Shown in pieces: positions 1-7,115 of a DNA stretch of 10,787 nucleotides (positions are counted from its first letter, which is position 1; each line of letters begins with the position of its first letter). Under the pieces are notes generated by a model, which ran no database searches, had not been told where the DNA came from, and saw only the letters and a list, made by a program, of their open reading frames with translations. Origin of the DNA: JBDKTH01 sp964558295 (GTDB lineage Bacteria > Planctomycetota > Planctomycetia > Pirellulales > Thermoguttaceae). Where the stretch lies: positions 1 to 10,787 of the forward strand of contig CAZLDQ010000195.1 of assembly GCA_964558295.1 (NCBI GenBank), read 5' to 3'. The position numbers and the translations under genes were made by a program.

Positions 1-119
1 TTGGGGGGGATGTGGGGGGAGGGACGGGGCCTGCTGTCAGGTTCCTTGTACTTCAAGCAGCGGTCCCCCTAGCCCGCCGACTTTCGGTCCATGGAATCTT
101 GAGCCCAGACGGCCCCCGG

Positions 120-182
120 AAATCGCAGATCGCAAATCTCGGACAAAAGATCTCAGATCATCAATCCCAAATCAGAAATCTC
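120..182. repeat. Heptamer tandem array A (9 units, consensus ARATCNC)
   Basis: The stretch divides without remainder into nine 7-nt units: AAATCGC, AGATCGC, AAATCTC, GGACAAA (degenerate), AGATCTC, AGATCAT, CAATCCC, AAATCAG, AAATCTC. The period is exactly 7 throughout. It ends 6 nt before the ATG at 189, so it fills the place where a ribosome binding site would lie, and no Shine-Dalgarno sequence is visible. Units lack the conserved repeat plus unique spacer layout of a CRISPR. I recall similar AATC-rich strings in planctomycete intergenic DNA, but I have not verified this. Confidence 0.8.
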
Positions 183-188
183 AAAACC

Positions 189-1742
189 ATGCCCCACCTC
201 CTGCCTTCCCGTTTCGTTGTCCTGGTCTTGGCGACTCTGCTGTTCCTCTCAGGCTGCCGGCAGGCGACTACCGACTCCGAGGCCCGTCCTCTTGGCCCGG
301 AAGCCCAGGGGGCGGCGTCCGCGTCTGGAAACCGGGAGTTTTGGGAACTCCATCAGATCGATGGTCGTCGGGTGGGATATGCCAGAACGAGCGTTCGTAG
401 CGAAGAGAGCCGGGGGCGCCCTTTGTTGCGGATCGATGGGCTCAGCGAGATGAAGTTCCGCCGTGCCGGTCAGGGGGTTGAAATGAAGATCCAGTTCGCA
501 AGTACCGAGACTGCCGACGGCCAGTTGCAAGAGTTCACCTGCAAGGTTTCCCAAGGAGCCATGCTCATCCAGCAGACACAGGGGACTGTCGAGGGTGACA
601 AGCTTCGCTTGGCTGTCACCACGATGGGCAAGACGCTCCGTAGCGAGCTCCCCTGGTCGGCCAACTACGGCGGGCTGATCGCCGGCGAGCAGTCGCTCTG
701 GCGCTCGCCGCTTCAACCGGGCGAAACCCGCACGCTTGAAGCCCTAGTACCCGGCTTCAATCAGGTTGGCCGGATCACGCTGACCGCTCGGCAGTACGAA
801 CCGGTCAAACTCCTCGGAAAGTCGGAGGAACTCTTGCGGATCGAGATGACTACCAGCTTTGCCGATGGTCAGAGTCATCGCAGCACCCTTTGGACCGATC
901 GCCAAGGCGAGATCCTCGCGAAACGCGAAGAGGCTCTGAGCATGGAGTCGATGCGTGTTCCCAAAGAGGTGGCTCTGGCCGATTCCGACGAGGTTCCTTT
1001 CGATTTGGTGTTGGGCCTCTCGGTCAACGTCGACCAGCCGCTCAAGACTCCCCACGCCACCCGGCAGATTCGCTACCTGCTGGAGCTCGACGATGCCGAT
1101 CCGGCGAAGGTTTTTCCGTCGGGCAGCTCGCAAGCGGTCAAGTCACTTGGGGGACACAAGGCGGAAGTGACGGTCTATGCGGTTCGGCCTGATCAGCCGG
1201 GCAACCCGAACGCGCCGGATGATCCGCCCAGTGAGGAAGACCGTCAGGCCAACAACATGGTCCAAAGCGACAACCCGGCAATTGTGGCCCTAGCACGGCA
1301 AGTCGTGCCTGCGGAAAACGATCCGTGGCAGGTGGCGGTGGCGTTGGAGAAGTTCGTGCGCGGCTACATCGTCTCGTCTGACTACTCCCAGGCGTTTGCC
1401 ACGGCCGCCCAGGTGGCGGAAAGCCGCAAGGGTGACTGTACGGAGCATGCCGTGTTGCTGGCCGCATTGGCCCGTGCCCGAGGCATTCCCGCTCGGGTTG
1501 CCATTGGGCTGGTCTACACTGAGCAGACCGGCCGTCCGGCGTTCGGCTACCACATGTGGGACGAGGTCTACATCGGCAACCGCTGGATTCCGCTCGATGC
1601 CACGCTGGGTCGCGGCGGCATCGGTGCGGCCCATCTCCAGCTGGCCCACACGAACCTTGGCACCGCCTCGACCTTCACCAGCTTTCTGCCGGTGGCCCAA
1701 GTGGCGGGACGACTGCGGATGAAGATCGAAGCGGTGGAATGA
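189..1742 (+). CDS. Lipoprotein with C-terminal transglutaminase-like domain
   Basis: This 517-aa protein begins with a lipoprotein signal: a hydrophobic stretch (about residues 8-20) and the lipobox L-S-G-C with Cys23 as lipidation site. It is therefore expected to be membrane-anchored outside the cytoplasm. Residues 24-330 form a beta-rich region I cannot assign, followed by a Pro/Asp/Glu-rich linker (about 333-360). The last ~150 residues match the transglutaminase-like (papain-fold) superfamily, with a candidate triad Cys417 (G-D-C-T-E-H), His455 (Y-H-M-W-D-E) and Asp470 (P-L-D-A-T). Members act as cysteine proteases, amidases or cross-linking enzymes; the substrate here is unknown. The ATG at 189 is chosen because the signal peptide starts there. 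The frame is open back to a GTG at 12, but that would bury the lipobox behind 59 low-complexity residues. The gene converges on dxs with an 18-nt gap and no obvious terminator. Confidence 0.87.
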   Translation: MPHLLPSRFVVLVLATLLFLSGCRQATTDSEARPLGPEAQGAASASGNREFWELHQIDGRRVGYARTSVRSEESRGRPLLRIDGLSEMKFRRAGQGVEMKIQFASTETADGQLQEFTCKVSQGAMLIQQTQGTVEGDKLRLAVTTMGKTLRSELPWSANYGGLIAGEQSLWRSPLQPGETRTLEALVPGFNQVGRITLTARQYEPVKLLGKSEELLRIEMTTSFADGQSHRSTLWTDRQGEILAKREEALSMESMRVPKEVALADSDEVPFDLVLGLSVNVDQPLKTPHATRQIRYLLELDDADPAKVFPSGSSQAVKSLGGHKAEVTVYAVRPDQPGNPNAPDDPPSEEDRQANNMVQSDNPAIVALARQVVPAENDPWQVAVALEKFVRGYIVSSDYSQAFATAAQVAESRKGDCTEHAVLLAALARARGIPARVAIGLVYTEQTGRPAFGYHMWDEVYIGNRWIPLDATLGRGGIGAAHLQLAHTNLGTASTFTSFLPVAQVAGRLRMKIEAVE

Positions 1743-1760
1743 CGCCCGGGGACCGGTTCG

Positions 1761-3677
1761 CTACCGTGCCCGGCGTAGCTTGACGCCCTCGAACTCGTTG
1801 CTTGGCTTGGCCCAGCGGCGGCAGGCGGTCATGATGCCTTTTTCGTCCAGGCCGAGATCGGCCAACAGCTCGTCGCGTTCGCCGTGCTCGACGAACTGGT
1901 CGGGAATGCCGAGGCGATGCACGCGGCTCGTGTCCAGGCCGGCGTCCGAGGCTGCTTCAAGCACCGCACTGCCGAAGCCGCCCATCAGAGTCCCTTCCTC
2001 GACGGTAATGACCACGGGACATTCGGATACGGCGCGGAGGATCGTTTCCGTGTCGAGCGGTTTGACGAATCGGGCGTTGATGACGCCGAAATCGTACCCT
2101 TCTTTGCGCAGCTCGGCGGCTACGGTCATGCACGCTTCGAGCATCGTGCCGCAAGCTACGAGCATACCGTCTTCGCCCCAGGCGATTACCTCGGCGGCGC
2201 CCAATTCGATCGGCGAGGGGTGGCGATCCACGGTTACGGCGTCGGCCTTGGGATAACGGATCGCCGTGGGGCCGTTGTAACTCAGGGCGAAGTCGAGCAT
2301 TAGCTCGAGGTCGGCCGCATCGCCAGGAGCCATCACGACCATATTGGGCAGCGGGCGGAGGAAGGTCAGGTCGAATGTTCCATGGTGCGTTGGTCCGTCG
2401 GGACCGACCACGCCGGCGCGATCCAACAAATGGATCACCGGAAGGTTCTGCAAGGCGACTTCTTGGAACAGTTGATCGTAGCTCCGCTGGAGGAAGGTGC
2501 TGTAGATGTCGACGATCGGGCGCATTCCCGCTTTGGCCAGCCCGGCTGCAAAGGCCACGGCGTGAGACTCGCAGATTCCCACGTCGAAGAATCGGTCGGG
2601 AAACTGTTCGCGGACCTGTTCGAGCATCGTCCCTTGGCACATCGCCGCGGTGATGGCTGCGACCTTGGGATTGGCCTGCATCTGCTTGAACACGGCGTCG
2701 CTGGCCACTCTGGTATAGGGCTTGGAGGAGGCCTTCTTGAGGAGCACGGAGCCGTTGAGCCGCGAGAACGGCGCCGGGGCGTGGAACGTCACCGGGTCTT
2801 CGACCGCCGGTTTGAAGCCGTGGCCCTTTTCGGTCACCACGTGCAAGAGTACCGGGGCGTCGAAGTCGCGGACCATCGCCAAGAACTTCTGCAACTGGCG
2901 GATGTTGTGCCCGTCGACCGGGCCGATGTAGTGGAATCCCAGTTCTTCAAAGAGCATCCCCCCAAGTACGCCCGCCTTCAGCGCGTCTTTCATCTGCCCG
3001 AGGAACCGCTCCACGGGGTCGCCGATCACGGGGACCTTGTTGAGCAGGCGTTGGAGTTCGGCTTTAAATCCCGTGTAGAAGTGGGCCATACGCAGGCTGT
3101 CGAGGTAATCGGCCAGTCCGCCGACTCGCGGGCAGATGGACATTTTGTTGTCGTTCAGCACGACGACCAGCCGTTTTTTGAGTCCGCCGGCATTATTGAG
3201 GGCTTCGAAGACGATCCCGCTCGGCAGCGCGCCGTCGCCGATCACCGCCACGACATTCCGCTTTTCCTCGGGCCTCGTCAGGTCGTCGCCGCACTTGAGT
3301 CCCAGGGCACTGGAGACGCTGCAACCGGCATGGCCGGTCATGAACAGGTCGTAGGGGCTTTCTGCTGGATTGGGATAGCCCATCAATCCGCCCTTGGTGC
3401 GGATCGTGTGAAACTGCGCGTAACGCCCGGTGACCATCTTGTGTGGATAGACCTGATGGCCGGTGTCCCAGATCAACCGGTCGCGGCTGAAGTCGAAGGT
3501 GGTATGCAAGGCCAACGTGAGTTCGATCACGCCCAAGTTGGATGCGAAATGCGCGCTGCGCGTTCCCAACAACCGGCAAAGGGCTTCGCGCATTTCGAGG
3601 GCCAACTGCTCAAGTTGCGGCAGGGTAAGATCTTTCAGGTCTCGTGGTGATTGTATTGTCGCCAGAAGCTTATCCAT
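1761..3677 (-). CDS. dxs: 1-deoxy-D-xylulose-5-phosphate synthase
   Basis: Dxs condenses pyruvate and glyceraldehyde 3-phosphate, using thiamine diphosphate, to give DXP. This is the entry step of the MEP isoprenoid pathway and also feeds thiamine and pyridoxal synthesis. The 638-aa length fits the family (about 620-640). Visible landmarks: H-F-A-S-N-L-G (His43), W-D-T-G-H-Q, the thiamine-diphosphate motif G-D-G-A (147-150) through N-N (161-162), F-E-E-L-G-F-H-Y-I-G-P-V-D-G-H, then the pyrimidine and C-terminal transketolase domains with catalytic Glu370, D-R-A-G and a final glycine-rich G-G-F-G. Several usually strict motifs are altered: G-H-A-G-C-S for GHSSTS, E-S-H for EQH, Y-P-K-A for YPRG. 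The start is the ATG of TAATG, which overlaps the ispA stop by one base. An AAAGGA sequence precedes it by 7 nt. A TTG two codons upstream is less likely. Translational coupling to ispA is inferred. Confidence 0.95.
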   Translation of the reverse strand: MDKLLATIQSPRDLKDLTLPQLEQLALEMREALCRLLGTRSAHFASNLGVIELTLALHTTFDFSRDRLIWDTGHQVYPHKMVTGRYAQFHTIRTKGGLMGYPNPAESPYDLFMTGHAGCSVSSALGLKCGDDLTRPEEKRNVVAVIGDGALPSGIVFEALNNAGGLKKRLVVVLNDNKMSICPRVGGLADYLDSLRMAHFYTGFKAELQRLLNKVPVIGDPVERFLGQMKDALKAGVLGGMLFEELGFHYIGPVDGHNIRQLQKFLAMVRDFDAPVLLHVVTEKGHGFKPAVEDPVTFHAPAPFSRLNGSVLLKKASSKPYTRVASDAVFKQMQANPKVAAITAAMCQGTMLEQVREQFPDRFFDVGICESHAVAFAAGLAKAGMRPIVDIYSTFLQRSYDQLFQEVALQNLPVIHLLDRAGVVGPDGPTHHGTFDLTFLRPLPNMVVMAPGDAADLELMLDFALSYNGPTAIRYPKADAVTVDRHPSPIELGAAEVIAWGEDGMLVACGTMLEACMTVAAELRKEGYDFGVINARFVKPLDTETILRAVSECPVVITVEEGTLMGGFGSAVLEAASDAGLDTSRVHRLGIPDQFVEHGERDELLADLGLDEKGIMTACRRWAKPSNEFEGVKLRRAR

Positions 3678-4573
3678 TAGCAATTCCTTTCCAACACATA
3701 CCGCGCAACGGCTTCCAAACCGCCGCTTCGCGTTCCGAATGGAGCCAGGGCGTCACAGGCCGCAGAGATCAACTCTTTGGCCCGCGCGCGGCTCGCATCG
3801 ATTCCCAAGAGGGTCGGATAGGTGACTTTCCCTTGTTCCAAATCCTTGCCGAGGCGCTTGCCCACCTGCGTCTCATCGCCGCAAACATCCAACAGATCGT
3901 CGGTAACCTGGAACGCCAGTCCGAGATGCTGGCCATATTGATCCAGCGCGTCGAGTTGATTCTGGTCGGCCCCGGCGATAAGGGCACCCAGGCGGAGTGA
4001 GACGCGGATCATTGCGCCTGTTTTGCGGTTGTGGAGTGATTCTAGCGCCTTGAGCCCGCCCTGTTGCCAGTCGCCACGGATGTCGTTCACTTGTCCGCCG
4101 ACCATCTGGCAGGCTCCAGCCGCTTCGGCCAAGGCCGCACAACAGGCCGCGGCCACGGCCGGCGGCCGGACGTCCTTGGCCAAGACTTCGAAGGCCAAGG
4201 TCAGCAGGGCATCGCCCGCCAGGATCGCCGTCGCCTCGTCGAATTGTTTGTGACAGGTCGGCAGTCCTCGCCGCAGATCGTCGTTGTCCATCGCCGGAAG
4301 ATCGTCGTGGATCAACGAATAGGTGTGGATCATCTCTACCGCACAAGCCGCTGGCATCGCGGCATCCCGCGTTCCCCCACAGGCCTCGGCGGCCAAGAGC
4401 ACCAGCATCGGCCGAAGCCGTTTGCCGGGGGCCAATAGGCTGTACTGGATCGCCGCCCGAAGGTCTGCGGGGCATCCCTCGCCGAAGTCTGTGTACGTCC
4501 GAAGCGCACCATCCACACGTGGGCGGATCGCCTCGACATACTCGGTCAATTGGAACTCCGCAATATGACTCAT
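3677..4573 (-). CDS. ispA: Farnesyl diphosphate synthase (class II trans-prenyltransferase)
   Basis: The 298-aa protein elongates DMAPP/GPP with IPP, most likely to farnesyl diphosphate, the C15 precursor for quinones, undecaprenyl carriers and other terpenoids. Both aspartate-rich metal sites are present: D-D-L-P-A-M-D (90-96, the spaced bacterial form) and D-D-L-L-D (225-229). G-K-R-L-R-P (50-55) binds the substrate phosphate, and G-K-R-L-G-K-D follows the second motif. Tyr85, five residues before the first aspartate motif, matches the arrangement in E. coli IspA and favours C15 over longer products (inference). The ATG at 4573 gives the usual family length. An in-frame TTG at 4648 would add 25 non-homologous residues. 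No clear Shine-Dalgarno precedes the ATG. The TAA stop overlaps the dxs ATG by one base, as expected in an operon. Confidence 0.94.
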   Translation of the reverse strand: MSHIAEFQLTEYVEAIRPRVDGALRTYTDFGEGCPADLRAAIQYSLLAPGKRLRPMLVLLAAEACGGTRDAAMPAACAVEMIHTYSLIHDDLPAMDNDDLRRGLPTCHKQFDEATAILAGDALLTLAFEVLAKDVRPPAVAAACCAALAEAAGACQMVGGQVNDIRGDWQQGGLKALESLHNRKTGAMIRVSLRLGALIAGADQNQLDALDQYGQHLGLAFQVTDDLLDVCGDETQVGKRLGKDLEQGKVTYPTLLGIDASRARAKELISAACDALAPFGTRSGGLEAVARYVLERNC

Positions 4574-4682
4574 GAGCGTGGAAACCAAGAAGGCAACGGC
4601 GTGAGGGAAGGAGAGGCTGCTGAGAACTTGTTGGAGAACCGATTCCAAACCACTTAGACGCCCGGGGTTCTCCGGTCAGGAA

Positions 4683-4705
4683 ACGGGTTGGAGGCTACGG
4701 GTTGG
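4683..4705. repeat. Direct repeat of 9 nt with 14-nt spacing
   Basis: ACGGGTTGG occurs at 4683-4691 and again at 4697-4705, so the copies lie 14 nt apart. The spacing is twice the 7-nt period of the larger arrays in this window. It sits in the 162-nt gap between xseB and ispA. It may be the trace of a decayed array or chance, as only two copies exist. Confidence 0.45.
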
Positions 4706-4723
4706 CTCTGATCACTCCAGAGC
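4705..4723. other. Small inverted repeat between xseB and ispA
   Basis: GCTCTG (4705-4710) and CAGAGC (4718-4723) can pair around a 7-nt loop. On the minus-strand transcript this hairpin lies about 13 nt after the xseB stop codon. No T-run follows, so a true terminator is unlikely; it could be an RNA-processing or 3'-protective stem, or chance. Confidence 0.25.
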
Positions 4724-4735
4724 ACTGGTTCCATT

Positions 4736-5116
4736 CTAAAACAAGCCCCCTGGTACGTCCATGTCGGCCCCACCTTCCTCCTCTCGCTTATCTACAGAGG
4801 GGGGCGGATTGCTACTTCTGCGCCGACTCCGACGGTTTGCCTTCTCGTCCAGTGTCAGCGCCGTATCGTCCAAGGGAACGCTGATTGGGTTGCCTTCGGC
4901 GTCTACGCCACTTAAGAGTTCAATCTTGCGTTCCACCCCCTCCAGCAATTGATAGCAGTGCCGCAAGAGCTTTACCCCCCGTTCGTAGTTGGCCAGTGAG
5001 TCATTCAGACTCGTCTCATCTCCCTCCAAACGTCGTACAATCTGCTCCAATTCCCTGATCGCCTCTTCAAAGCTCTCGGGAGTTGCCGACTGGCCAGAAG
5101 ATCTCTTCTGACTCAT
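4736..5116 (-). CDS. xseB: Exodeoxyribonuclease VII small subunit
   Basis: XseB coats the extended helical part of XseA; together they form exonuclease VII, which degrades single-stranded DNA from both ends in the cytoplasm. Residues 15-68 carry the family signature: S-F-E-E-A-I-R-E-L-E, R-R-L-E-G-D-E-T-S-L, S-L-A-N-Y-E-R-G-V-K-L and C-Y-Q-L-L-E-G-V-E-R-K-I, a helical hairpin with heptad character. At 126 aa it is longer than the usual ~80. The extra ~55 residues form a charged, probably disordered tail (R-R-S-R-R-R, then acidic) ending in G-G-L-F. The ATG at 5116 is preceded by purine-rich GGGGG and GGAG elements. xseA is not adjacent; a 75-aa unknown gene lies upstream instead. The xseB, ispA, dxs order is common in bacteria. 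Confidence 0.9.
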   Translation of the reverse strand: MSQKRSSGQSATPESFEEAIRELEQIVRRLEGDETSLNDSLANYERGVKLLRHCYQLLEGVERKIELLSGVDAEGNPISVPLDDTALTLDEKANRRSRRRSSNPPPSVDKREEEGGADMDVPGGLF

Positions 5117-5197
5117 ACTCCGTTTCCCCCTTCAAGTGGCAGTATAGCCTGCAAGTCGGTTCGTGACTCACGGCCTGCCGCGTACTGGTCCTGAGTG

Positions 5198-5425
5198 TCA
5201 CGCCCAATCCAGTCCCGTCGCCCGTCTGATGCGATTCTCAAAATCGCCCAGCAATCCGCCGACGATATCCCACCGATTCCGCCGTCGAATTTCGATATCC
5301 CCCTGGCGATTGACGCGAATCAAGCTCTCGTCCGTGACTCCCGCCGCGGCAAGCTCCTCCGCGGTTGGCCCATCCTTCTCCAAAATCTGAAGCAGAACCT
5401 TGCCCGACATTTCAATGAACTGCAT
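5198..5425 (-). CDS. Conserved-looking 75-aa protein of unknown function
   Basis: I cannot assign a function. The 75 residues start M-Q-F-I-E-M-S-G-K and contain an acidic helical segment (L-E-K-D-G-P-T-A-E-E-L), then A-A-G-V-T-D-E-S-L-I-R-V-N-R-Q-G-D-I-E-I-R-R-R, then W-D-I-V-G-G-L-L-G-D-F-E-N-R-I, ending G-L-D-W-A. There is no signal peptide or membrane segment, so it is probably cytoplasmic. The wording is gene-like rather than shadow-like, and I recall similar short proteins in Pirellulales genomes (not verified). The ATG at 5425 has GAAAGAG about 6 nt upstream. The frame stays open to 5578, but that extension reads through repeat DNA and is rejected. It lies between rsmA and xseB on the same strand, 81 nt from xseB. 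Confidence 0.7.
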   Translation of the reverse strand: MQFIEMSGKVLLQILEKDGPTAEELAAAGVTDESLIRVNRQGDIEIRRRNRWDIVGGLLGDFENRIRRATGLDWA

Positions 5426-5505
5426 GGTTGCTCTTTCGTAATCTTGTAGCTTTTGACCCCTGGTGCGGTTTGGAGCTTCCAGTGAATGGCGGGCGGAAAA
5501 CGGTG

Positions 5506-5530
5506 TTGAGTAAACGATATTGAGTAAACG
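5506..5530. repeat. Direct repeat B: 11-mer, 14-nt spacing
   Basis: TTGAGTAAACG is present at 5506-5516 and 5520-5530, with the copies 14 nt apart. It belongs to the 166-nt repeat-rich gap between rsmA and the 75-aa gene and runs directly into the GC palindrome that follows. Confidence 0.65.
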
Positions 5531-5545
5531 GCGGGCAAGCCCGCC
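5530..5545. repeat. GC-rich palindrome GGCGGGC-AA-GCCCGCC
   Basis: The arms GGCGGGC and GCCCGCC are perfectly complementary and separated by AA; in RNA the loop would open to CAAG. On the minus-strand transcript it lies about 47 nt after the rsmA stop. No T-run follows on that strand, so it looks more like a REP-type intergenic palindrome or an attenuating or protective stem than a standard terminator. Confidence 0.55.
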
Positions 5546-5563
5546 CACTACGCGGGATTCCTC

Positions 5564-5600
5564 ATCCACTCGATCCACTATTCACCATCCACTATTCACC
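5564..5600. repeat. Heptamer array C (ATCCACT / ATTCACC)
   Basis: Units read ATCCACT (5564-5570), a 2-nt insertion CG, then ATCCACT, ATTCACC, ATCCACT, ATTCACC (5573-5600). The last four make two perfect tandem 14-mers. The second 14-mer includes the rsmA stop codon (5592-5594) and the last two rsmA codons, so the array runs into the gene. Confidence 0.75.
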
Positions 5601-6503
5601 CAGTTCTGCTCGCACGGCCTCGGAAAGTCCCAGCATCTGCTCCACGCTTAGTTGCTCAGCCCGGACGTCGGCGCCCAACTCCATCCGAGCCATGATCGCA
5701 TCGACCTGCGGCTTGTCCAAGCGGTTCTTGCAAGCACTGAGCAGTTCCGAGCGAAGGAACTTGCGGCGATGCAGGAACATCGAGCGCACGAATTCATGGA
5801 AAAACGATCGATTGGCGATCCGGTTGCGCAACGACTCGTCCAGCGTGATTTGGACGATCGCCGAATGCACCTTGGGTCGGGGCCAGAAGACCGTCGGCGG
5901 GAGGATGCGTACCGTCTCTACCCGGCACTGGCTCTGGACCCAAATGCTCAGTGACCCATAGTCCTTGCTGCGTGGCTCGGCGGCAAGCCGGTCGGCCACC
6001 TCCTTCTGGATCGTTACGGTCATCGTCTCGGGCGGCCGGTCGAGGGTCAACAGGTTGCTGATCAGCGGGGTGGCGACGTGGTAGGGCAAATTGGCAACCA
6101 GTTTGAACCGTCGCCCTGGTGCGGCGGCCAGCGCTTCACCGATCGCGTCGAGAACCTCGGGGTTGAGCCGGTTCTTGCTCTTTAGGGCATCGACCAACAG
6201 CATGCGTACATTGCCGAACGAGTCCAACTCTTCGCTGGCCAAGCGGTACATTTCCCGGTCCACTTCGACGGTCACAACGGCACCGGCCTGCTGGGCCATC
6301 ATGGCCGTCAGCGACCCGGTGCCCGTACCAACCTCGAGGATCACGTCGTTCGGACCGATTTGGGCTGCGCGCACCAAAACGTCGAGGAGGTTCAGGTCGA
6401 TCAGGAAATTCTGTCCCAGTTGCGTGCGAGGGCGGACCCCTGCCTCTGCGAACCGCTGCATGAGGAACGATAACGTCTGATTTCTGCTTGGGGCACTTGA
6501 CAT
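5592..6503 (-). CDS. rsmA: 16S rRNA (adenine1518-N6/adenine1519-N6)-dimethyltransferase
   Basis: RsmA (KsgA) uses S-adenosylmethionine to dimethylate two adjacent adenines in the helix-45 loop of 16S rRNA late in 30S assembly; its loss typically gives kasugamycin resistance. The 303-aa product shows the full motif order: L-G-Q-N-F-L (29-34), the SAM loop E-V-G-T-G-T-G-S (57-64), the acidic V-E-V-D (79-82), the catalytic N-L-P-Y-H-V (138-143; N-L-P-Y-N-I is the common form), Q-K-E-V-A-D-R-L, F-W-P-R-P-K-V (206-212) and F-L-H-R-R-K-F-L-R (243-251). The ATG at 6503 comes one codon after the ribE stop and in the same frame, with no clear Shine-Dalgarno, so coupling to ribE is likely. The last two codons and the stop are built from heptamer repeat array C. 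Confidence 0.95.
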   Translation of the reverse strand: MSSAPSRNQTLSFLMQRFAEAGVRPRTQLGQNFLIDLNLLDVLVRAAQIGPNDVILEVGTGTGSLTAMMAQQAGAVVTVEVDREMYRLASEELDSFGNVRMLLVDALKSKNRLNPEVLDAIGEALAAAPGRRFKLVANLPYHVATPLISNLLTLDRPPETMTVTIQKEVADRLAAEPRSKDYGSLSIWVQSQCRVETVRILPPTVFWPRPKVHSAIVQITLDESLRNRIANRSFFHEFVRSMFLHRRKFLRSELLSACKNRLDKPQVDAIMARMELGADVRAEQLSVEQMLGLSEAVRAELGE

Positions 6504-6506
6504 TGC

Positions 6507-7106
6507 TTAGCGCCAGTCCTTTGCCTCAATCAGCCGTTCAACATACTTGGCCAGGATATCGGTCTCTAAATTGACCTTGTCTCCTTCTTTGAGCAGGCCG
6601 AGCGTTGTGACGGAGAGCGTGTAAGGGATCAAGGCGACGCTGAACCGCTCCGGCTCACTGTCGACGATTGTCAAGCTCACTCCGTCTACAGCGATCGAGC
6701 CCTTGGAGGCCATCTGCCGGGCGATTTGGGGGGAGATATGGAACCAGAATGACGACCAATCTCCTTGATCGACACGTTTTTCCAGGTAACCGACGCCGTC
6801 GATATGGCCGCTGACAAAATGGCCTCCGAGCCGTCCCCCCACGGCAAGGGCACGTTCCAGATTGACCCGGCTTCCGGCCTTCAGTTCGCCGAGATTCGTT
6901 CGGGCGAGCGTTTCCGGGCCGGCCTGAAAGCTCATCGTGTCCCCCTGGACTTCGACCACGGTCAGGCAGCAGCCGTTGATCGAAACGCTGTCGGCCACGG
7001 CGGTTTCGGCAACAATCTTCGGCTCGCGGATGACCAGCCGGCAGCCCGGCGGTTCGGATCGCACTTCCGCCACGGTACCCAATGCTTCGACAATTCCCGA
7101 AAACAT
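6507..7106 (-). CDS. ribE: Riboflavin synthase (alpha chain)
   Basis: This enzyme dismutates two 6,7-dimethyl-8-ribityllumazine molecules to riboflavin plus a pyrimidine product that re-enters the pathway. At 199 aa it has the duplicated lumazine-binding barrels: the N-terminal M-F-S-G-I-V-E (1-7) with S-I-N-G-C-C-L-T-V (42-50), and the C-terminal G-G-H-F-V-S-G-H-I-D-G (94-104) with A-V-D-G-V-S-L-T-I-V (139-148). The gene is called ribC in E. coli and ribE elsewhere. The ATG at 7106 is fixed by an in-frame TGA 6 nt upstream, and GAGG lies 7 nt before it. It is first in a minus-strand run leading to rsmA. No FMN riboswitch sequence is recognisable upstream; a possible leader ORF is present instead. 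Confidence 0.95.
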   Translation of the reverse strand: MFSGIVEALGTVAEVRSEPPGCRLVIREPKIVAETAVADSVSINGCCLTVVEVQGDTMSFQAGPETLARTNLGELKAGSRVNLERALAVGGRLGGHFVSGHIDGVGYLEKRVDQGDWSSFWFHISPQIARQMASKGSIAVDGVSLTIVDSEPERFSVALIPYTLSVTTLGLLKEGDKVNLETDILAKYVERLIEAKDWR

Positions 7107-7115
7107 GACTCAACC

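Noticed and set aside
12..188. N-terminal extension of the lipoprotein gene from a GTG at 12
   Set aside because: It reads through the heptamer array and would place the lipobox at residue 82, incompatible with a signal peptide.
2382..3650. Long open frame (422 codons) antisense to dxs
   Set aside because: Fully overlaps a certain gene on the other strand; its composition is that of a GC-rich antisense shadow.
4574..4648. TTG start adding 25 residues to IspA
   Set aside because: Non-homologous extension, no Shine-Dalgarno; the ATG at 4573 gives the family length.
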